Positions 27,501 through 36,300 of a stretch of DNA of 64,000 nucleotides are shown here, piece by piece. Source of the stretch: Owenia fusiformis (taxonomy: Eukaryota > Annelida > Polychaeta > Sabellida > Oweniidae); the NCBI GenBank assembly GCA_903813345.2, contig CAIIXF020000007.1, forward strand, positions 25,591,564 through 25,655,563. Reading direction: 5' to 3'. The notes beneath the pieces are model-generated. The model did no database searches. It was not told the DNA's origin and saw only the letters and a program-made list of their open reading frames with translations. Every line of letters starts with the position of its first letter. Position 1 is the stretch's first letter. A program made the translations under genes and the position numbers.

Positions 27501-30500
27501 AAAAACATTGCAAGCTCAAACGGCTTTGTATAAAAAACCTCCTACCTCATACCCACCGACCCACCTACGTGGAACATGATACAGTCATTGAAGGGTTCAA
27601 TTTTAAAGATTATTAAATCTCAAAATAGCTCAAATTATTAACATTTCTACAATTCCGGCATTATTTTATGACTAGACATATGACAGATCCACAAATAAAG
27701 GCATATGTATGCATTTTAATGTGTAATGACCCGAGGGCGCCCCGGGGGAATAAATAACTAACGACCGCGAGCATAGGTCCAACAAGCCAGATAAAGAAAT
27801 TGAAAGAAAGTGTGCTAAATTCGATGCCCCGAGTGGGGATGTAGTAGCAACTTGCTATCAAGGGTTGTTACAAATGCATCTATAATTCATCATAAACTAA
27901 GATTTAATATACTAAGATCTTTAAAATTGAACCCTTCAAAGACTGTATCATGTCCCACGTACGTGGGTACGAGGTAGGAGGTTTTTTTTATACAAAGCCA
28001 GCTCAAACTCACTATTATGTTATTAAACTATAAGTATATTCATATTGGCTCTTTAGGTTATGTTCCCTTAATTATTGAATGTTTATGGTGTTTCCCAAGA
28101 TTAGTCTCCGTTGTGAGTATTGGGAGTCTAAGTAAATCTTTAAAAAAAACTCCCTCAATATACATACTATATCTTTTAATGGCCTTTAACTGACCCTAGT
28201 TAGCTAGAGAGCTGATCGTGATTGATTACAAAACCATAAGGGTTACTAAAAGTTCAAAAGCTGACTTGCTGATAAGCAACCGCATATAATTAACATTGGT
28301 CAGTAAGCCCAATCTATTTTTTGTTTACATATGTATCATTTATTCCAAATTTATATATTCCAGTTTAATCAGCTTTCCTGTAGATCAGTCAGTCAGTTTC
28401 AATCCAAAATAGTTCCTTGGTTGAATTTGGTAACGTTTTTTTTTCATTGCATTGATAGCATGCAAAGGTCAGTTATTATGAATCTCTAAAAATTCTCATG
28501 AAATCGTATTAAATCCTACCAGACTGCCACCAGTTGCCGGAAACACTCACAGTCAAATGATATATTTTACTCTATGCTCTTCGGCTATTTACATTAATTT
28601 TGCTCAAGAAAATACAAACTCTTAAATTTCTTAAAGTACCATTTTTATAATTAACAATAACTGTTGACTTAACAAAATCTAGGCCAAGAGTGACTTCAAT
28701 TCCTTACCATTTCTTTTTATACTAGGAGCAAGTGAGGAAAGCAATACATACAGAACAATTAATCATCTCCTTTATGTTTGAGACTTGTCACATTGATTGT
28801 CTTCTCCAATAGTGTCAACTTTAAATGAGTGTAAAAGTAATAAGAACAACAAAAATGAGGAAAGAGCCGTCTGTCAAAAAGTGATAATTTCTCTCTCAAT
28901 TTCACTGATCCATCAAGGTCAGCTTCTCTGAGAGGGAAAACAGCCTTATTTTTCCATAGAGATACATGTTTGATTGACAAAGTTCAAAGGTCAAATTTCT
29001 CAAATCTCAACCAATCGAATCATTGCATCGATATCTGCAGTCCTATTCAAAATCTTTCCGTTGGCTTACACGGTGAGAGTAATATCCCTCGAAGGAAAAA
29101 AGTTATTATTCTGTAATGCGACCTTACTAGGGGGTAATGATGGTACTGAAAATACAGCTAAGCAAAAAGAACAAAGGGCAGAGGGTATTTACAAGGATAA
29201 CAATCGGATAAAATCAACACGGTTTACAACATCAAATATTTATTTACAACATTAAAACAATACATGCATACAGTAATATAAAAATAAGCCACAGACAATA
29301 AGAGATAAAATGGAAATGCTATAACGAGATCCAACCCCGGAGCGCCAGAGGGCCATGCCACGCCCTAACTTCCGTTATCGTAATACATCTAACATCAAGT
29401 ATTTGATCTAGAACTACCACTAGTGATAAAGTCAAAGGCGTACCTCGTTGTACTATACCTAATGTACTTCCGAATATCAAACCTAGTACCAGTATCCAAT
29501 ACTCAACAAAGCATGGTCCCAAATCCAAACATCAAACAAGAAGCCACAATCACACAGTCTTCATCGTATCCTGCCCTCTGGTCAGCTGACGATATCAATC
29601 CTGTTCAACTCACATACCAAAGTCAGCTATGCTAAAACCCGTTTGACCAATGAGAACTCTCTATAAACTAGTTGGACCAATGAGAAATCTCCAGAAACTA
29701 GTTAGACCAATAATAATTCTCTATTTCCAAATATGAAAGACTAATGAGTATCAGTTTTAAGCGACGTTTATTGATTTAAATGAATCTCTTGTTTCACAAC
29801 TTGATTTCCTAATTGTGTTCGATTTTCACTACACTAGACAGTTTGCATGCTCGTATGAATATGGCGTTCTATTTACACAATGTTTCAAACACAACCATAA
29901 ACGTTATAACATAAAATAACAAGAACATAAACCTTATTAACCGACCGTTTCAATTCTATATTTTTAACGAGCATTGTTTTGGGGTCTGTAAAAAACATGT
30001 GTAATGTGGGATGTGATTATGCCACCGATTTACTGAGGGCCATTAGCTTCATAGATACAAATTCAAATATAATATCTCTCAAAAGACCCGCAGTGTATTA
30101 TCAATTAGTGAAGTTAATTAAGATTCAGAGTAAAAAAAATTGGAAAATTTTTGGATAATATCGATTTTAAACTAATCAATCATTACAAATGGTAAACAAT
30201 TAGTTTTCTTCTGATGAATTCCCTAAATAATTCTGTTGAATCTGCTTGGCTCATATTTGAAAAATCAAACAAAATCTGAAAAGCATACTTGTGTAATTAC
30301 ACTGATTGAACCCCGATATTTACCCTAAAATAATAGTAAATTTTTACATTATGATAATCTATTTTTTGTCCGTATGCTTAGAATAATGGTCCGTGTCTTA
30401 TAAAATGTATAAAATCAAAATATTTACGTTATTTGACCCCTTGGCGTGAAAGACATTTTTCGACCCGAAAGCCGGAAGTTTTTTCAGCAAATGGTATTTT

Positions 30501-33190
30501 AAAGGAATCAAAACATATGCACCTCCTTATATATTGCTTCAAATGTTGCTGCGCTATAGTGTGCTACGGATCCTTCATATTCGGAAGTCATACCATGGAC
30601 TAAATATGACATTCATATTAAGGTGTGATAATGTATACATTATAACGTACATTAACATTATAATGTACTGGTGTACAGTAGATAAAGTTTTATGGAAAAA
30701 TCCTGCCCCATTCCTGACTCATCCTTTGTAGTAGAAAGTTTTTTTCTTTGCATTTTTGGATACCTTATCGTGTCTACATAAAATATTAGGAAGATGCAAA
30801 ATTGTGCAGGTTGAGCATAGCTATGTTCTACTCTAACAGATATTATGTGTCAACACATGGGCTATACCAATTACGCGTGACATGTAAACGCACGGGTAAG
30901 GTACATCTCGGGGACCTGGCTGCCCTGGTGAATAGGTTTCAATATTTTTTCCAATACATAATGGTAAATAGAGAAACGTATAGGAAGTTAAACATTGCTA
31001 GATCTCTGATATATGCTAAACTTTAGCATTGCACAGTCATAGTCACATTTGTATGGCATTATTTTTTGCTTCTTCGCTAAATCAATTTTCCATTCGGTAA
31101 AACGTTTATATATTTGTTACAGCAAACGAAGTTTACAAAATAGCAAATGGATTAAATCACTTAATACTTGTGCATTAAATTACTATTTTATTCGCTTTAG
31201 ATATGTTTTTTTGCGTAAATTGTTGTGGTATTTCTTAAAAGTAACACTTTATATGAACAATATCAAATTTTTATTTGAACCCTACTGAAATAAACTTGTC
31301 TATATTTCTTAAATGATTTATTTTTCTATAACATAGTTAATGCATTTTACCAAAAGCTAATTTGCTATTTACCGAATGCAATAAAGTAATATTCGATAAC
31401 TTTCATTGTTGTTCGATATTTTGCTACGTGACCTCGAGTTTTGCAAAATGGCCGCGCAGCTATTCTACATCGTTCAAATATATCACGTGACTGAAAGTCC
31501 CGTAAGGTATCGAAAAATAACGAAATTTATCGAATGTGGCATTCGGTATTAACCGAATATTAGTATTTTAAATACGGAATGTACAAATAATTAATTGAAT
31601 TATATGTGCGTTTAGGAAAACAAACTGATTCGCTACATCGCACAAATACATGTATACATATCAAACGTAAATGCCAACACAAAGAACAAGTGAAACTATT
31701 TAGCGAATATAAATTCTATAGATTATTAAATTCAATAAAATAAAAAACATTCGATAGATTGGGTAAAGGTTTGGTAAAATGCTTGTTTTATTTGGTCTGT
31801 ATGGAATATCTAATGTACCGAATAAAAAGCAGAGTATATAGAGATAATCCTATATGAGGTTCAGGATATTGAGATTATCCCGAGGTCAATATATCCGGAG
31901 TGTGTATATGAAATCCGCTTTCAAGTTAATTGTTTTGGATGTTGTTACAGACGATGAAAAAATCAGTTTGTTCCAATTCCATCACCCTCGTTTGAAACTT
32001 ACCTTGCGCATTAACTGCCACGCGTAATTTGGTACAGCCCCTGTGGTAAATACAGTTTAGTAACTTTTTTTTTTCAGTCTTTTTTATTATGTTTTGATAT
32101 GTCGGTGGGGATAGTGTTACAAAATGTTTTTTTAGACATTCTAACTGTAACATTACAGAGAGTTACGTTTTAACTTTTAAGATTATATGTTTTATTTTGC
32201 TACTTTAACTGGTAAACTGTTGATGATTTAGATTAGTTGAAACTGCTGACCTTCACCCTTATATTTCTACTCATAGAACTTGCATCGTCTGCAATAGAAG
32301 AACTATTCTATACGATTCTACCATCACATCTTCACTTGACTAAAACCGAGTAAAGAATGTCTAAAAAGCAATTTGGGATACTTTTCGCAATATCGACAGA
32401 ACATTCACCGTCATATTGTAGGGATACTTTTCGCAATATAGCGACAGAACATTCATTGTCATTTTGTAGGGTTTTGACATTTTTCGGGCCGTAGAGAACA
32501 GATTGTGTTTTTTGTCATTTTTTTTTTATTTTTGAAACATTCTCGTCGTTTTGGGGGTTTTCCAGAAGAATTCCGAGCATGCAGTGTGAATTATGACTCT
32601 TAATTCCATAATTCACAAGCCTAATAATAATGATGGACCAAGATCCTTAGAAAAAATGTTCCTAGAATATAATTGAAGAAAGTAGTAGAACAATTTTGTC
32701 AATTAGGGATACTGGTCAGTCGGACAATATCTAAGTAGGACCAGAAATACTTTTACACCTATGTAGGAAACAGTTTAAGCAGTCGTTACCCAACACCCTA
32801 CTACAATATATACTACAGGCACTGGTTCGTAAATCAACTTACCTCAAATGTGCTTGTTATCTGAAGTTTATAAAACAATGGTACCCAGAGCCTGGTTGTA
32901 AGAATGGTACCAATGAGCATTCCGATGTTTCCGATATATAACTGGGCTCCGCGCATGTACATTTCTGCTGGGTAGCCTAAAATCATAATTGCTGACTGGA
33001 ACGACACCAGTAAAGACAGAGATATAGGGACAACTTTTAGCTTTTTGTCAGCTGTAAGGTATTCCTTTGTCGTCCGTTGACGGCCTCCACTAAGTGCATG
33101 ATAAACTCCAATTGAAAGTGATGAGAGAATGAATATAGCAAACACGACATAATCAGCGATACCTAAACGTGCTTCTCCCATAAGTCCCAT
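3491..33190 (-). CDS. SLC5-family sodium/solute symporter, SMCT-like, copy 1 (complete)
   Basis: Sixteen exons on the minus strand, 5' to 3': 32843-33190, 15423-15491, 14680-14731, 12988-13055, 8427-8507, 8210-8283, 7918-8058, 6818-6953, 6455-6543, 5986-6098, 5749-5819, 5398-5484, 4864-5108, 4356-4456, 3751-3878, 3491-3568. All borders are GT-AG and phases agree throughout. Total is 1,881 bp, giving 626 residues, close to the 610-620 usual for sodium-coupled monocarboxylate transporters (SLC5A8/SLC5A12). Family marks include [24 protein letters not shown], and [14 protein letters not shown] with the Na+-site helix serines. By homology it is a plasma-membrane protein of 13 helices (LeuT fold) driving uptake of small carboxylates with Na+. 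The exact substrate cannot be read from sequence. It lies tail to tail with the EGF gene. Confidence 0.9.
3751..3878 (-). CDS. Symporter copy 1, exon 15 (cysteine-rich tail)
   Basis: 128 bp, phase 1 in and phase 0 out. It encodes a cytoplasmic tail with [18 protein letters not shown], a dense cysteine cluster that could be palmitoylated (inference). The donor is CAA|gtgagt. The copy 2 exon, 50,315-50,442, has the same length and keeps the cluster. Confidence 0.75.
4356..4456 (-). CDS. Symporter copy 1, exon 14 (last helix)
   Basis: 101 bp, phase 2 in and phase 1 out, coding for [20 protein letters not shown] then [14 protein letters not shown]. This is the final transmembrane helix; SMCT proteins carry 'Y-x-x-S-x-x-x-Y-x-x-x-G' here, ending 'V-S-x-x-T-G'. 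The acceptor tatag and the phase fix the 5' border. Confidence 0.87.
4864..5108 (-). CDS. Symporter copy 1, exon 13 (glycosylated loop)
   Basis: 245 bp, phase 0 in and phase 2 out. The helix [20 protein letters not shown] is followed by an extracellular loop with five N-glycosylation sequons (NGS, NIS, NVT, NDT, NHS) within about 40 residues. SLC5A8-type proteins are known to carry N-glycans in this loop. The exon reads into a stop if unspliced, but gtaagt fits and joins in frame to exon 14. Copy 2 has nine extra bases near the 3' end, adding three residues. Confidence 0.87.
5398..5484 (-). CDS. Symporter copy 1, exon 12
   Basis: 87 bp, phase 0 at both ends: [20 protein letters not shown] then AFTATSNWK. 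It corresponds to the family's 'GPLLGLFxLGxLxPxxNxKG' helix, degenerate at its start but keeping L-F-x-L-G-x-F and the closing N-x-K before G of exon 13. Confidence 0.85.
5749..5819 (-). CDS. Symporter copy 1, exon 11
   Basis: 71 bp, phase 1 in and phase 0 out, encoding [20 protein letters not shown] then PVIQ. Two upstream AG sites compete. Only the inner one (ctgttttag) keeps the phase left by exon 10 and aligns with the family's 'S-V-V-Y-G' helix. The outer AG would shift the frame. Confidence 0.82.
5986..6098 (-). CDS. Symporter copy 1, exon 10 (Na+-site helix, second half)
   Basis: 113 bp, phase 2 in and phase 1 out, encoding [20 protein letters not shown] and a basic cytoplasmic loop ([17 protein letters not shown]). 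The S-S-x-x-N-A-L block is the family's Na2-site region. The exon is identical in copy 2 over its full length. Confidence 0.9.
6455..6543 (-). CDS. Symporter copy 1, exon 9 (Na+-site helix, first half)
   Basis: 89 bp, phase 0 in and phase 2 out. It encodes [20 protein letters not shown] then [12 protein letters not shown]-x-x-G-L-F and the following A/F-S-G-x-L-S lead into the Na+-coordinating helix of LeuT-fold symporters. Copy 2 has one difference here, Pro to Ser in GFPGLF. Confidence 0.9.
6818..6953 (-). CDS. Symporter copy 1, exon 8
   Basis: 136 bp, phase 2 in and phase 0 out. It encodes a long hydrophobic helix ([20 protein letters not shown] then LVIFAYY) and the G-C-D-P-L motif that fits the family's 'Y-x-x-C-D-P'. 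It ends KSGNQ. Copy 2 differs by two bases, one changing Ala to Val. Confidence 0.9.
7183..7288. repeat. Palindrome in symporter intron 7
   Basis: The arm 'ggataaagcat...gaataataaaccgaaggcc' is followed at once by its imperfect reverse complement, centred on 'gaaggccgaaggcc'. Each arm is about 50 bp. It lies in a copy-1-only stretch (7,140-7,850); the equivalent site in copy 2 instead holds a different inverted-repeat element at 55,140-55,610. Confidence 0.6.
7918..8058 (-). CDS. Symporter copy 1, exon 7
   Basis: 141 bp, phases 2 and 2. It starts [19 protein letters not shown] and continues with [20 protein letters not shown]. The F-x-F-D-P, R-x-T-F-W and Y-G-x-x-Q-x-x-x-Q-R motifs are standard SLC5 landmarks around helix 6/7. 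The donor is gtgagt. Confidence 0.9.
8210..8283 (-). CDS. Symporter copy 1, exon 6
   Basis: 74 bp, phase 0 in and phase 2 out, encoding [20 protein letters not shown] then LNFF. This is the extracellular linker 'G.v..V...a...gR..f' that precedes the FNFDP motif of exon 7. Confidence 0.86.
8427..8507 (-). CDS. Symporter copy 1, exon 5 (WTD signature)
   Basis: 81 bp, phase 0 at both ends. It encodes [20 protein letters not shown] followed by VIAVIVM. G-G[11 protein letters not shown] is one of the most conserved blocks in the sodium:solute symporter family and is the strongest single piece of evidence for the assignment. Confidence 0.92.
10771..10945 (+). repeat. GGATA/GGAAGGATA microsatellite
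   Basis: Imperfect tandem of GGATA with GGAAGGATA and AATAGGAAGG variants over about 175 bp. It is purine-only on the + strand. Confidence 0.8.
10952..11017 (+). pseudogene. Ty3/gypsy reverse transcriptase fragment
   Basis: A 22-residue piece containing [15 protein letters not shown] matches the gypsy-type RT block 'F-S-x-L-D-L-x-S-G-Y-H-Q-I-x-L' that precedes the catalytic site. The upstream side is cut by the microsatellite and the downstream side runs straight into unrelated tandem repeats, so only this motif survives. Confidence 0.6.
11023..12160 (+). repeat. Tandem repeat, period about 475 bp, 2.4 copies
   Basis: Units begin at 11,023 ('gagctttcaaaa'), 11,497 and 11,973. The first two are similar over their full length, including 'gtcagaatcggaaaaa', 'ttgacctagattttgaccta' and 'ggggcaccaaatttagcg'. 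The third is partial and more diverged. Short open frames recur in each unit at the same place but change quickly and match no protein family I know, so I treat them as repeat sequence. Confidence 0.8.
12988..13055 (-). CDS. Symporter copy 1, exon 4
   Basis: 68 bp, phase 1 in and phase 0 out, coding for [23 protein letters not shown] (helix 5). It joins directly in frame to GGMKAVVW of exon 5. The donor is gtaagt. Confidence 0.87.
13279..13921. mobile_element. Long-palindrome Tc1/mariner-like MITE
   Basis: The ends are CAGGGTGTCCCGAAAGTATG and its reverse complement, flanked by TA on both sides (ttgTA/TAtat). The arms pair for roughly 250 bp each, including 'aacagcagcaattc' and 'gaattgctgctgttaac' near the centre, so the element is nearly all palindrome. 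643 bp. Copy 2 lacks it at the matching place (about 57,755). The TA duplication and 'cagggtgtcc' ends are typical of the Tc1/mariner superfamily. It contains no transposase. Confidence 0.8.
14680..14731 (-). CDS. Symporter copy 1, exon 3
   Basis: 52 bp, phase 0 in and phase 1 out. It encodes [17 protein letters not shown], the helix 4 segment that in the family reads 'Y-x-P-A-x-A-L'. The paralogue at 58,406-58,457 has the same length. Confidence 0.87.
14780..15190. other. Copy-1-only insertion in symporter intron 2
   Basis: Copy 2 passes directly from 'cacttttctctcaaaa' to 'cggtatggtacac' (58,500-58,555), while copy 1 has about 400 extra bases. No terminal repeats or recognisable coding sequence were found. 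Confidence 0.45.
15423..15491 (-). CDS. Symporter copy 1, exon 2
   Basis: 69 bp, phase 0 at both ends, 23 codons starting [17 protein letters not shown]. The E-Y-L-x-L-R-F sequence across the exon 1/2 junction is a conserved SLC5 feature before helix 4. It is 17.3 kb downstream of exon 1. Confidence 0.88.
17186..17370. repeat. Interspersed repeat with internal inversion
   Basis: The segment 'tctattgaggtgaatacctgtg...caagtgatattccacgaag' occurs twice within 185 bp, with an inverted partial copy between. It recurs inverted at about 785-835 at the left edge of the duplicated block. Probably a short non-autonomous DNA element; termini are not defined. Confidence 0.55.
17549..17887 (-). CDS. Crypton/DUF3504-type N-terminal domain protein
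   Basis: 112 codons from ATG to stop. It starts [20 protein letters not shown], continues [17 protein letters not shown], and has [20 protein letters not shown] then GINCHL. The layout (R-F-P...E-I...N-T-x-x-A-T-x-x-x...F-x-x-W..., then 'Y-K-x-S-T-x-x-x-I-R-x-G-I-x-R/C-H-L') is what I know from the core-binding half of Crypton-type tyrosine recombinases and their relatives (KCTD1-, ZMYM- and QRICH1-like families). The catalytic half is absent downstream, so this is probably a truncated mobile-element gene or a one-domain derivative. It sits inside symporter intron 1, same strand. Confidence 0.55.
   Translation of the reverse strand: MANGKQRFPNISAEEIDRIHGNIHSDNTIKATKRSVKIFQDWISSKDDVIDLENVSKSTLNEKWNQIYLEARSIEREHYKSSTFQRIRHGINCHLQNIRQDDIDIIFMETLN
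18820..19251 (+). other. Unidentified 143-codon frame belonging to a repeat family
   Basis: The frame starts [15 protein letters not shown] and ends in a normal stop. No domain recognised. Diverged, frame-broken relatives lie at about 21,960-22,040 and 23,745-23,950, sharing 'cttttaaaatgtct.aaggac' and 'aaactgcacttccc.ca'. It is therefore more likely part of a dispersed repeat than a host gene. Confidence 0.35.
19371..19660 (+). pseudogene. Non-LTR retrotransposon reverse transcriptase remnant
   Basis: Across frame breaks the translation gives [16 protein letters not shown], then [20 protein letters not shown], then NDTHLISS. These match in order the RT blocks 'K-A-F-D-x-x-D-H-x-x-L-L', 'G-V-x-Q-G-S-x-L-x-x-x-L-F-x-x-Y-I-N-D-L' and the 'Y/F-A-D-D-T' region of CR1/L2-type LINEs. 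The catalytic A-D-D is degraded to G-N-D. Stops lie between the blocks. Confidence 0.7.
19740..20560 (+). repeat. Diverged tandem repeat, about 400 bp period
   Basis: The phrase 'ttggcaacccaattaaat..ta.aaagaaac' at 19,801 returns at 20,198 and, weaker, at 20,523. Each is followed by similar 'tgctaa.ttgcat' and 'tattttaacaat' stretches. About two to three units, no coding content. Confidence 0.55.
21108..21238. mobile_element. Short foldback element
   Basis: 131 bp near-perfect inverted repeat. Arms begin TAGACC.AGAGCAGGGCTA and continue through 'tttcgaatacacccc' and 'aggtctaggcacaaa', leaving a loop of about 20 bp. Each arm is about 57 bp. No coding sequence. Confidence 0.75.
22107..23438. 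mobile_element. Tc1/mariner-like element with TA target duplication
   Basis: Termini CACTCCCCTCCATAAGTTTG and its reverse complement, continuing through 'gcaacctttttt.ccccattgaac', are flanked by TA on each side. Copy 2 of the duplication shows the empty site at about 62,079 ('ggtaattatacatacttg'), so boundaries and duplication are confirmed by comparison. 1,332 bp. The interior has a second palindrome (22,707-23,027) but no transposase; frames inside are low-complexity. Confidence 0.85.
22707..23190. repeat. Nested palindromic repeat, relative of 39.7-40.2 kb and of the left edge
   Basis: 'gtatctcatacttgagtggg' at 22,707 pairs with its reverse complement at 23,008-23,027. Inside and after it are GC-richer motifs 'cccgctcccgggaattttt', 'ggaagatatattgtatatcc' and 'cccagt.cataacccgtata'. 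The same motifs occur at 39,720-40,190 and, in part, at 20-78. It is a dispersed family nested inside the 22,107 element. Confidence 0.7.
24290..24360 (-). repeat. tRNA-like B box, possible SINE fragment
   Basis: The minus strand reads GTCGGTTCGATCCCCAC, a good polymerase III B box with a mostly paired T-arm (4 of 5 pairs). No convincing A box lies at the normal distance. The paralogous site at 62,270-62,335 keeps the same core. It could be the 3' part of a tRNA-derived SINE or chance. Confidence 0.35.
27522..27999. mobile_element. Mutator-like MITE with 9 bp target duplication
   Basis: 478 bp. The inverted ends start GGCTTTGTATAAAAAACC and extend about 85 bp each ('ctcctacctc', 'catgatacagtc', 'gaagggttcaattttaaaga'). 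Flanks are an exact 9 bp direct repeat, AGCTCAAAC, at 27,513-27,521 and 28,000-28,008. A 9 bp duplication with long inverted repeats is characteristic of the Mutator superfamily. The interior carries no transposase. Confidence 0.85.
29641..29730 (+). repeat. 30 bp tandem repeat, three copies
   Basis: Three exact-length units starting 'gttNgaccaat' at 29,641, 29,671 and 29,701. The first two are highly similar and the third diverged. Confidence 0.85.
32378..32470 (+). repeat. Direct repeat, period about 46-47 bp, two copies
   Basis: 'gggatacttttcgcaatat' plus 'cgacagaacattca' and 'gtcat.ttgta' occurs twice back to back. It lies in symporter intron 1 close to exon 1. Confidence 0.8.
32843..33190 (-). 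CDS. Symporter copy 1, exon 1 (start codon)
   Basis: 348 bp, exactly 116 codons, ending phase 0 at a gtaagt donor. The start ATG sits in a good context (AAAATGG), is the first ATG after the presumed 5' leader, and gives an N-terminus of normal family length. The exon encodes the first three helices ([20 protein letters not shown], then [20 protein letters not shown], then [18 protein letters not shown]) and ends ITSTFE. That is where SLC5 proteins continue with the 'YLxLRF' motif found in exon 2. Confidence 0.9.
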
Positions 33191-33304
33191 TTTGATTATG
33201 AAATTCTTTCTCTCTGAACCTGCTGGCTAATATATGATTAATTGCCTACTCCACAGCACAAATAAAAGCCTTCTGCTGATAGGCTATTTCTGCCGCTATC
33301 ATTG

Positions 33305-33316
33305 CATTATATATCC
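33305..33316 (-). promoter_or_regulatory. Candidate TATA box for symporter copy 1
   Basis: On the minus strand the sequence reads GGATATATAAT about 120 bp upstream of the start ATG at 33,190. A TSS about 30 bp downstream would give a 5' leader of about 90 bp with no upstream ATG in a good context. The position is plausible but unsupported by any transcript. Confidence 0.4.
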
Positions 33317-33319
33317 ACC

Positions 33320-36300
33320 TGTGTCATGCAAAATTACGCTCTATAGACTCTATGATAGGTCATTTTAGTAACTAATACCGTGCAGGCATGGTATCCCTTA
33401 CTCAGTGTTTAGATTGGGTTATTCAATTTTAAAAATTCCTATTTTATAACTTTTCATGACACCGGTGATATATCACCAATAAACTTAAATAAGTACGAGT
33501 ACAACCCCTCACAAAGAATTTCTGAAAGAAGTTAATGCAACCGTTCGTGTCCTTCGAGACATCTGAAATACGTTGATATGCATTATACAGAATTCAAATT
33601 ATATTCATGAAAATAGAATTAAACACGGGATATGATGATTTGATTAAAGATCCATTCAAGTAATTCTTTGAAAAGTGCTCATGGTGTTCAAAAACGGCCT
33701 AAAACAGCAGCTTACCTATTATAATAGAGAGGTTAAGCGTGCGCTTTTTTCACGTAAAACGTGAACGGAAAGTACACAGTCAATATCTAAAACAGGGAAT
33801 TTGAAGTTCCACGTTGATGTCAAAGGGAATCATACTCATGTCTACTGTATATGCTGGCTATTTTGACTTGACAGTACAATTATTTTTGAAGAAGTACGAG
33901 GGGTGATCCAAAAGTCTTGGACACCTCGCTCTAACTTTGCTATTTTCTAATATAATTACATGAAACTTTCCGATAATAAAGATCAACATCTTAACAACTT
34001 TGTGTACAATATATTTTAGCTACTTTTCTAAATATTTTTAAATACGGGTCCCTGCAAATAGCAAATCACGTCACAACTGTTAATATGGCAAATACTTTAG
34101 GTGCAGGTGCACAGCCTAATATAAAGTTTTTGTTTAAGGTTAAACACTGAGGCTGAACGGTAAGGGAGAACATTTAATACAATATTGGGCATTGATACGT
34201 TATACGTTTTCGTTTCGATTTTAGATGTAAGCTTAACCTCCCTAACACTGGTCAGTAAAGTTAAAAAATTGTTTGAGGATACAAAAGTGAGAAGCAATTA
34301 GCACTGAGGTTGCTCCTTGGAGAAATGATTCCTGTCAGAGAATTCTTGAAGCCCTGAACACAGTGAGCACCGATCGTGAGATATCACAGCCTTCTTTCAG
34401 TTTCCTTCTAAAACCGTGCATTCTTGTGCATAGCAGAGATGGTCTGAGTATCAGAATGGTGAGCACCATCAATCTTCATTATTCAGTTATTACTGAAAGT
34501 GCGGTTACTCTTTTGACTTCCGGTTCGGACTCCCGTTTTTGTTTGGTCATAATCACTGAGTTTGTGTACATTTCACCTTATTTTTTAACTTCAGTTGAGT
34601 CTCAATACTCTCAACATTATTTTGATACTTAAAACATGGTCAGAATCACTTGCAAATCGTAATGTCTTACTTTTTGGGCCAAAACTCCGCTCATGGACAT
34701 GACCTCATATCTATTTATAGATCGCCGAGAAATGTTAAAAGAAAAAAATCTGACAAGTTACACAAATATGAAAGTTGAAAAAAACATAAAATATCACTGA
34801 TCAAAGCCCCTGGCATGAGAATTTTTTTATATTTTTCTTTTTTCTAAGTTACCGGACTTCATTATATTATGTTAGATATTAAATAGATGGTGCTGACTAT
34901 GGCCTTGAAGACAAACAGTGCACATCAAGAAAGAAAAATGTGCTTACAAGCACTTGTTTCAAAAAGACGAAGTAAATGGAGTTGTAAGCTTACAACGTAC
35001 CAGTTGATTTTGTGGTTTCAAATATATTCCTACTGCCAGATTTGTGATAAAAAATTGTAAACATTATATCAGGTGTCCCAAAAAAAGTGAACCGCTTTTA
35101 GACGTCAAGTGTCACAAGTGTTTTCTCAACATTAGATAAACCAAAGATTAAGCGTATGGTAACACCAACAAATCAAATATACAAGTGATAAGGCGCCAGT
35201 TGTATGAGTATTGTCAAATTAAAAACAGCATGTAAAATATCTAATATCAATGGACTTATCGATCTATATGAAGCCATTTTTCAATCAGAAATGCTTTGTG
35301 TATTTCTACTAACGATATCACCTATATATTTACAGTTATGACTTCATCCCTAATGACAGTAATTCCCTTTACTTTTCTTCTTTCCCATTCATTCTTCTTA
35401 AAACATTTGTCGATGGTAGCCTTATCACTGTCCACTGGCTACCAGCTAGGCTAACTTTGTTAGATTTAATCCAGTAGCTACTGTAACATAATATCCCTGC
35501 TTAATATTCATAGCATCACCACTTGCTGCTGTTGCCTAGCAACATAATGAGCATCAAAATGCCTGAAGTTCTTCCCTTTTAATGTGTATTTTAAATGCTT
35601 AAAACTAACCCTTTGACTTAGTAAGAGTATCTTTCTCTTGTACAAACTATTTCTAAATATCATCTAAACTTTTCTACCCATTTCTCTGAGTTTGGATCAT
35701 CTTAATGTCCATTAACTTTAAACTGATATAGGAAAAATTTTCCTGATGGAAAGTTAGTACTTTTTCCTATGTGTTTAAGTTTAGAGTATCCTCTGCAAGG
35801 TCTAAAAGATTTGATTCACTTTCCACCAGCAGAATTTGAGAAAATTTAAATCTAAGACACCCCCTCCAACAGGTAATTAGCTTAAAGTTGAATCAGTATA
35901 CACAAATAAGCAAGTACTTAGAGTGATGGAGGACTTAGAAATGCAAAAATAAACATTGCAAACACTCAATTTATTAAAAGTTATTTATAAAAAAAGGCAA
36001 AACCTATTGCATTGTTGTTTTAGAAAAAAATCTGCATAAAGAAAATCTAGATAAAGACGGTCTATCTGTCCATCCAAATAACGGGATAAAATATGTCCAA
36101 CGGTGCTATGCATATTTTAAAGTATCTGTAACAGACATATTGACTCAACACAAAGAGAAAACATAAAAAGTACAAACAATAAATGGATATTATACAGTTG
36201 TATGTGCATCAGACAGTTGCTGGATAATTATGTAAAATATCTGACATGAAAATGAACAAATTGGAAATTAAAAAATAAACAGAGCACCAATCAGCTGATA

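Larger units (their letters stand above)
25740..32840. other. Symporter intron 1, left of exon 1: unique plus repeats
   Basis: No host exon recognised. The interval contains a Mutator-like MITE (27.5 kb), a 30 bp triple repeat (29.64 kb), a partial copy near 26,160-26,250 of the element at 60,518, a possible inverted-repeat element at about 31,330-31,790 ('gcattttaccaaa' ends), and a short direct repeat at 32.38 kb. The rest is AT-rich with only short unsupported frames. Confidence 0.5.

Noticed and set aside
33896-34640. Mariner transposase gene after the TACGAGGGGTGATC end
   Set aside because: The end motif is clear, but the downstream translation shows only vague resemblance with many stops and no catalytic block, and no partner end was found.
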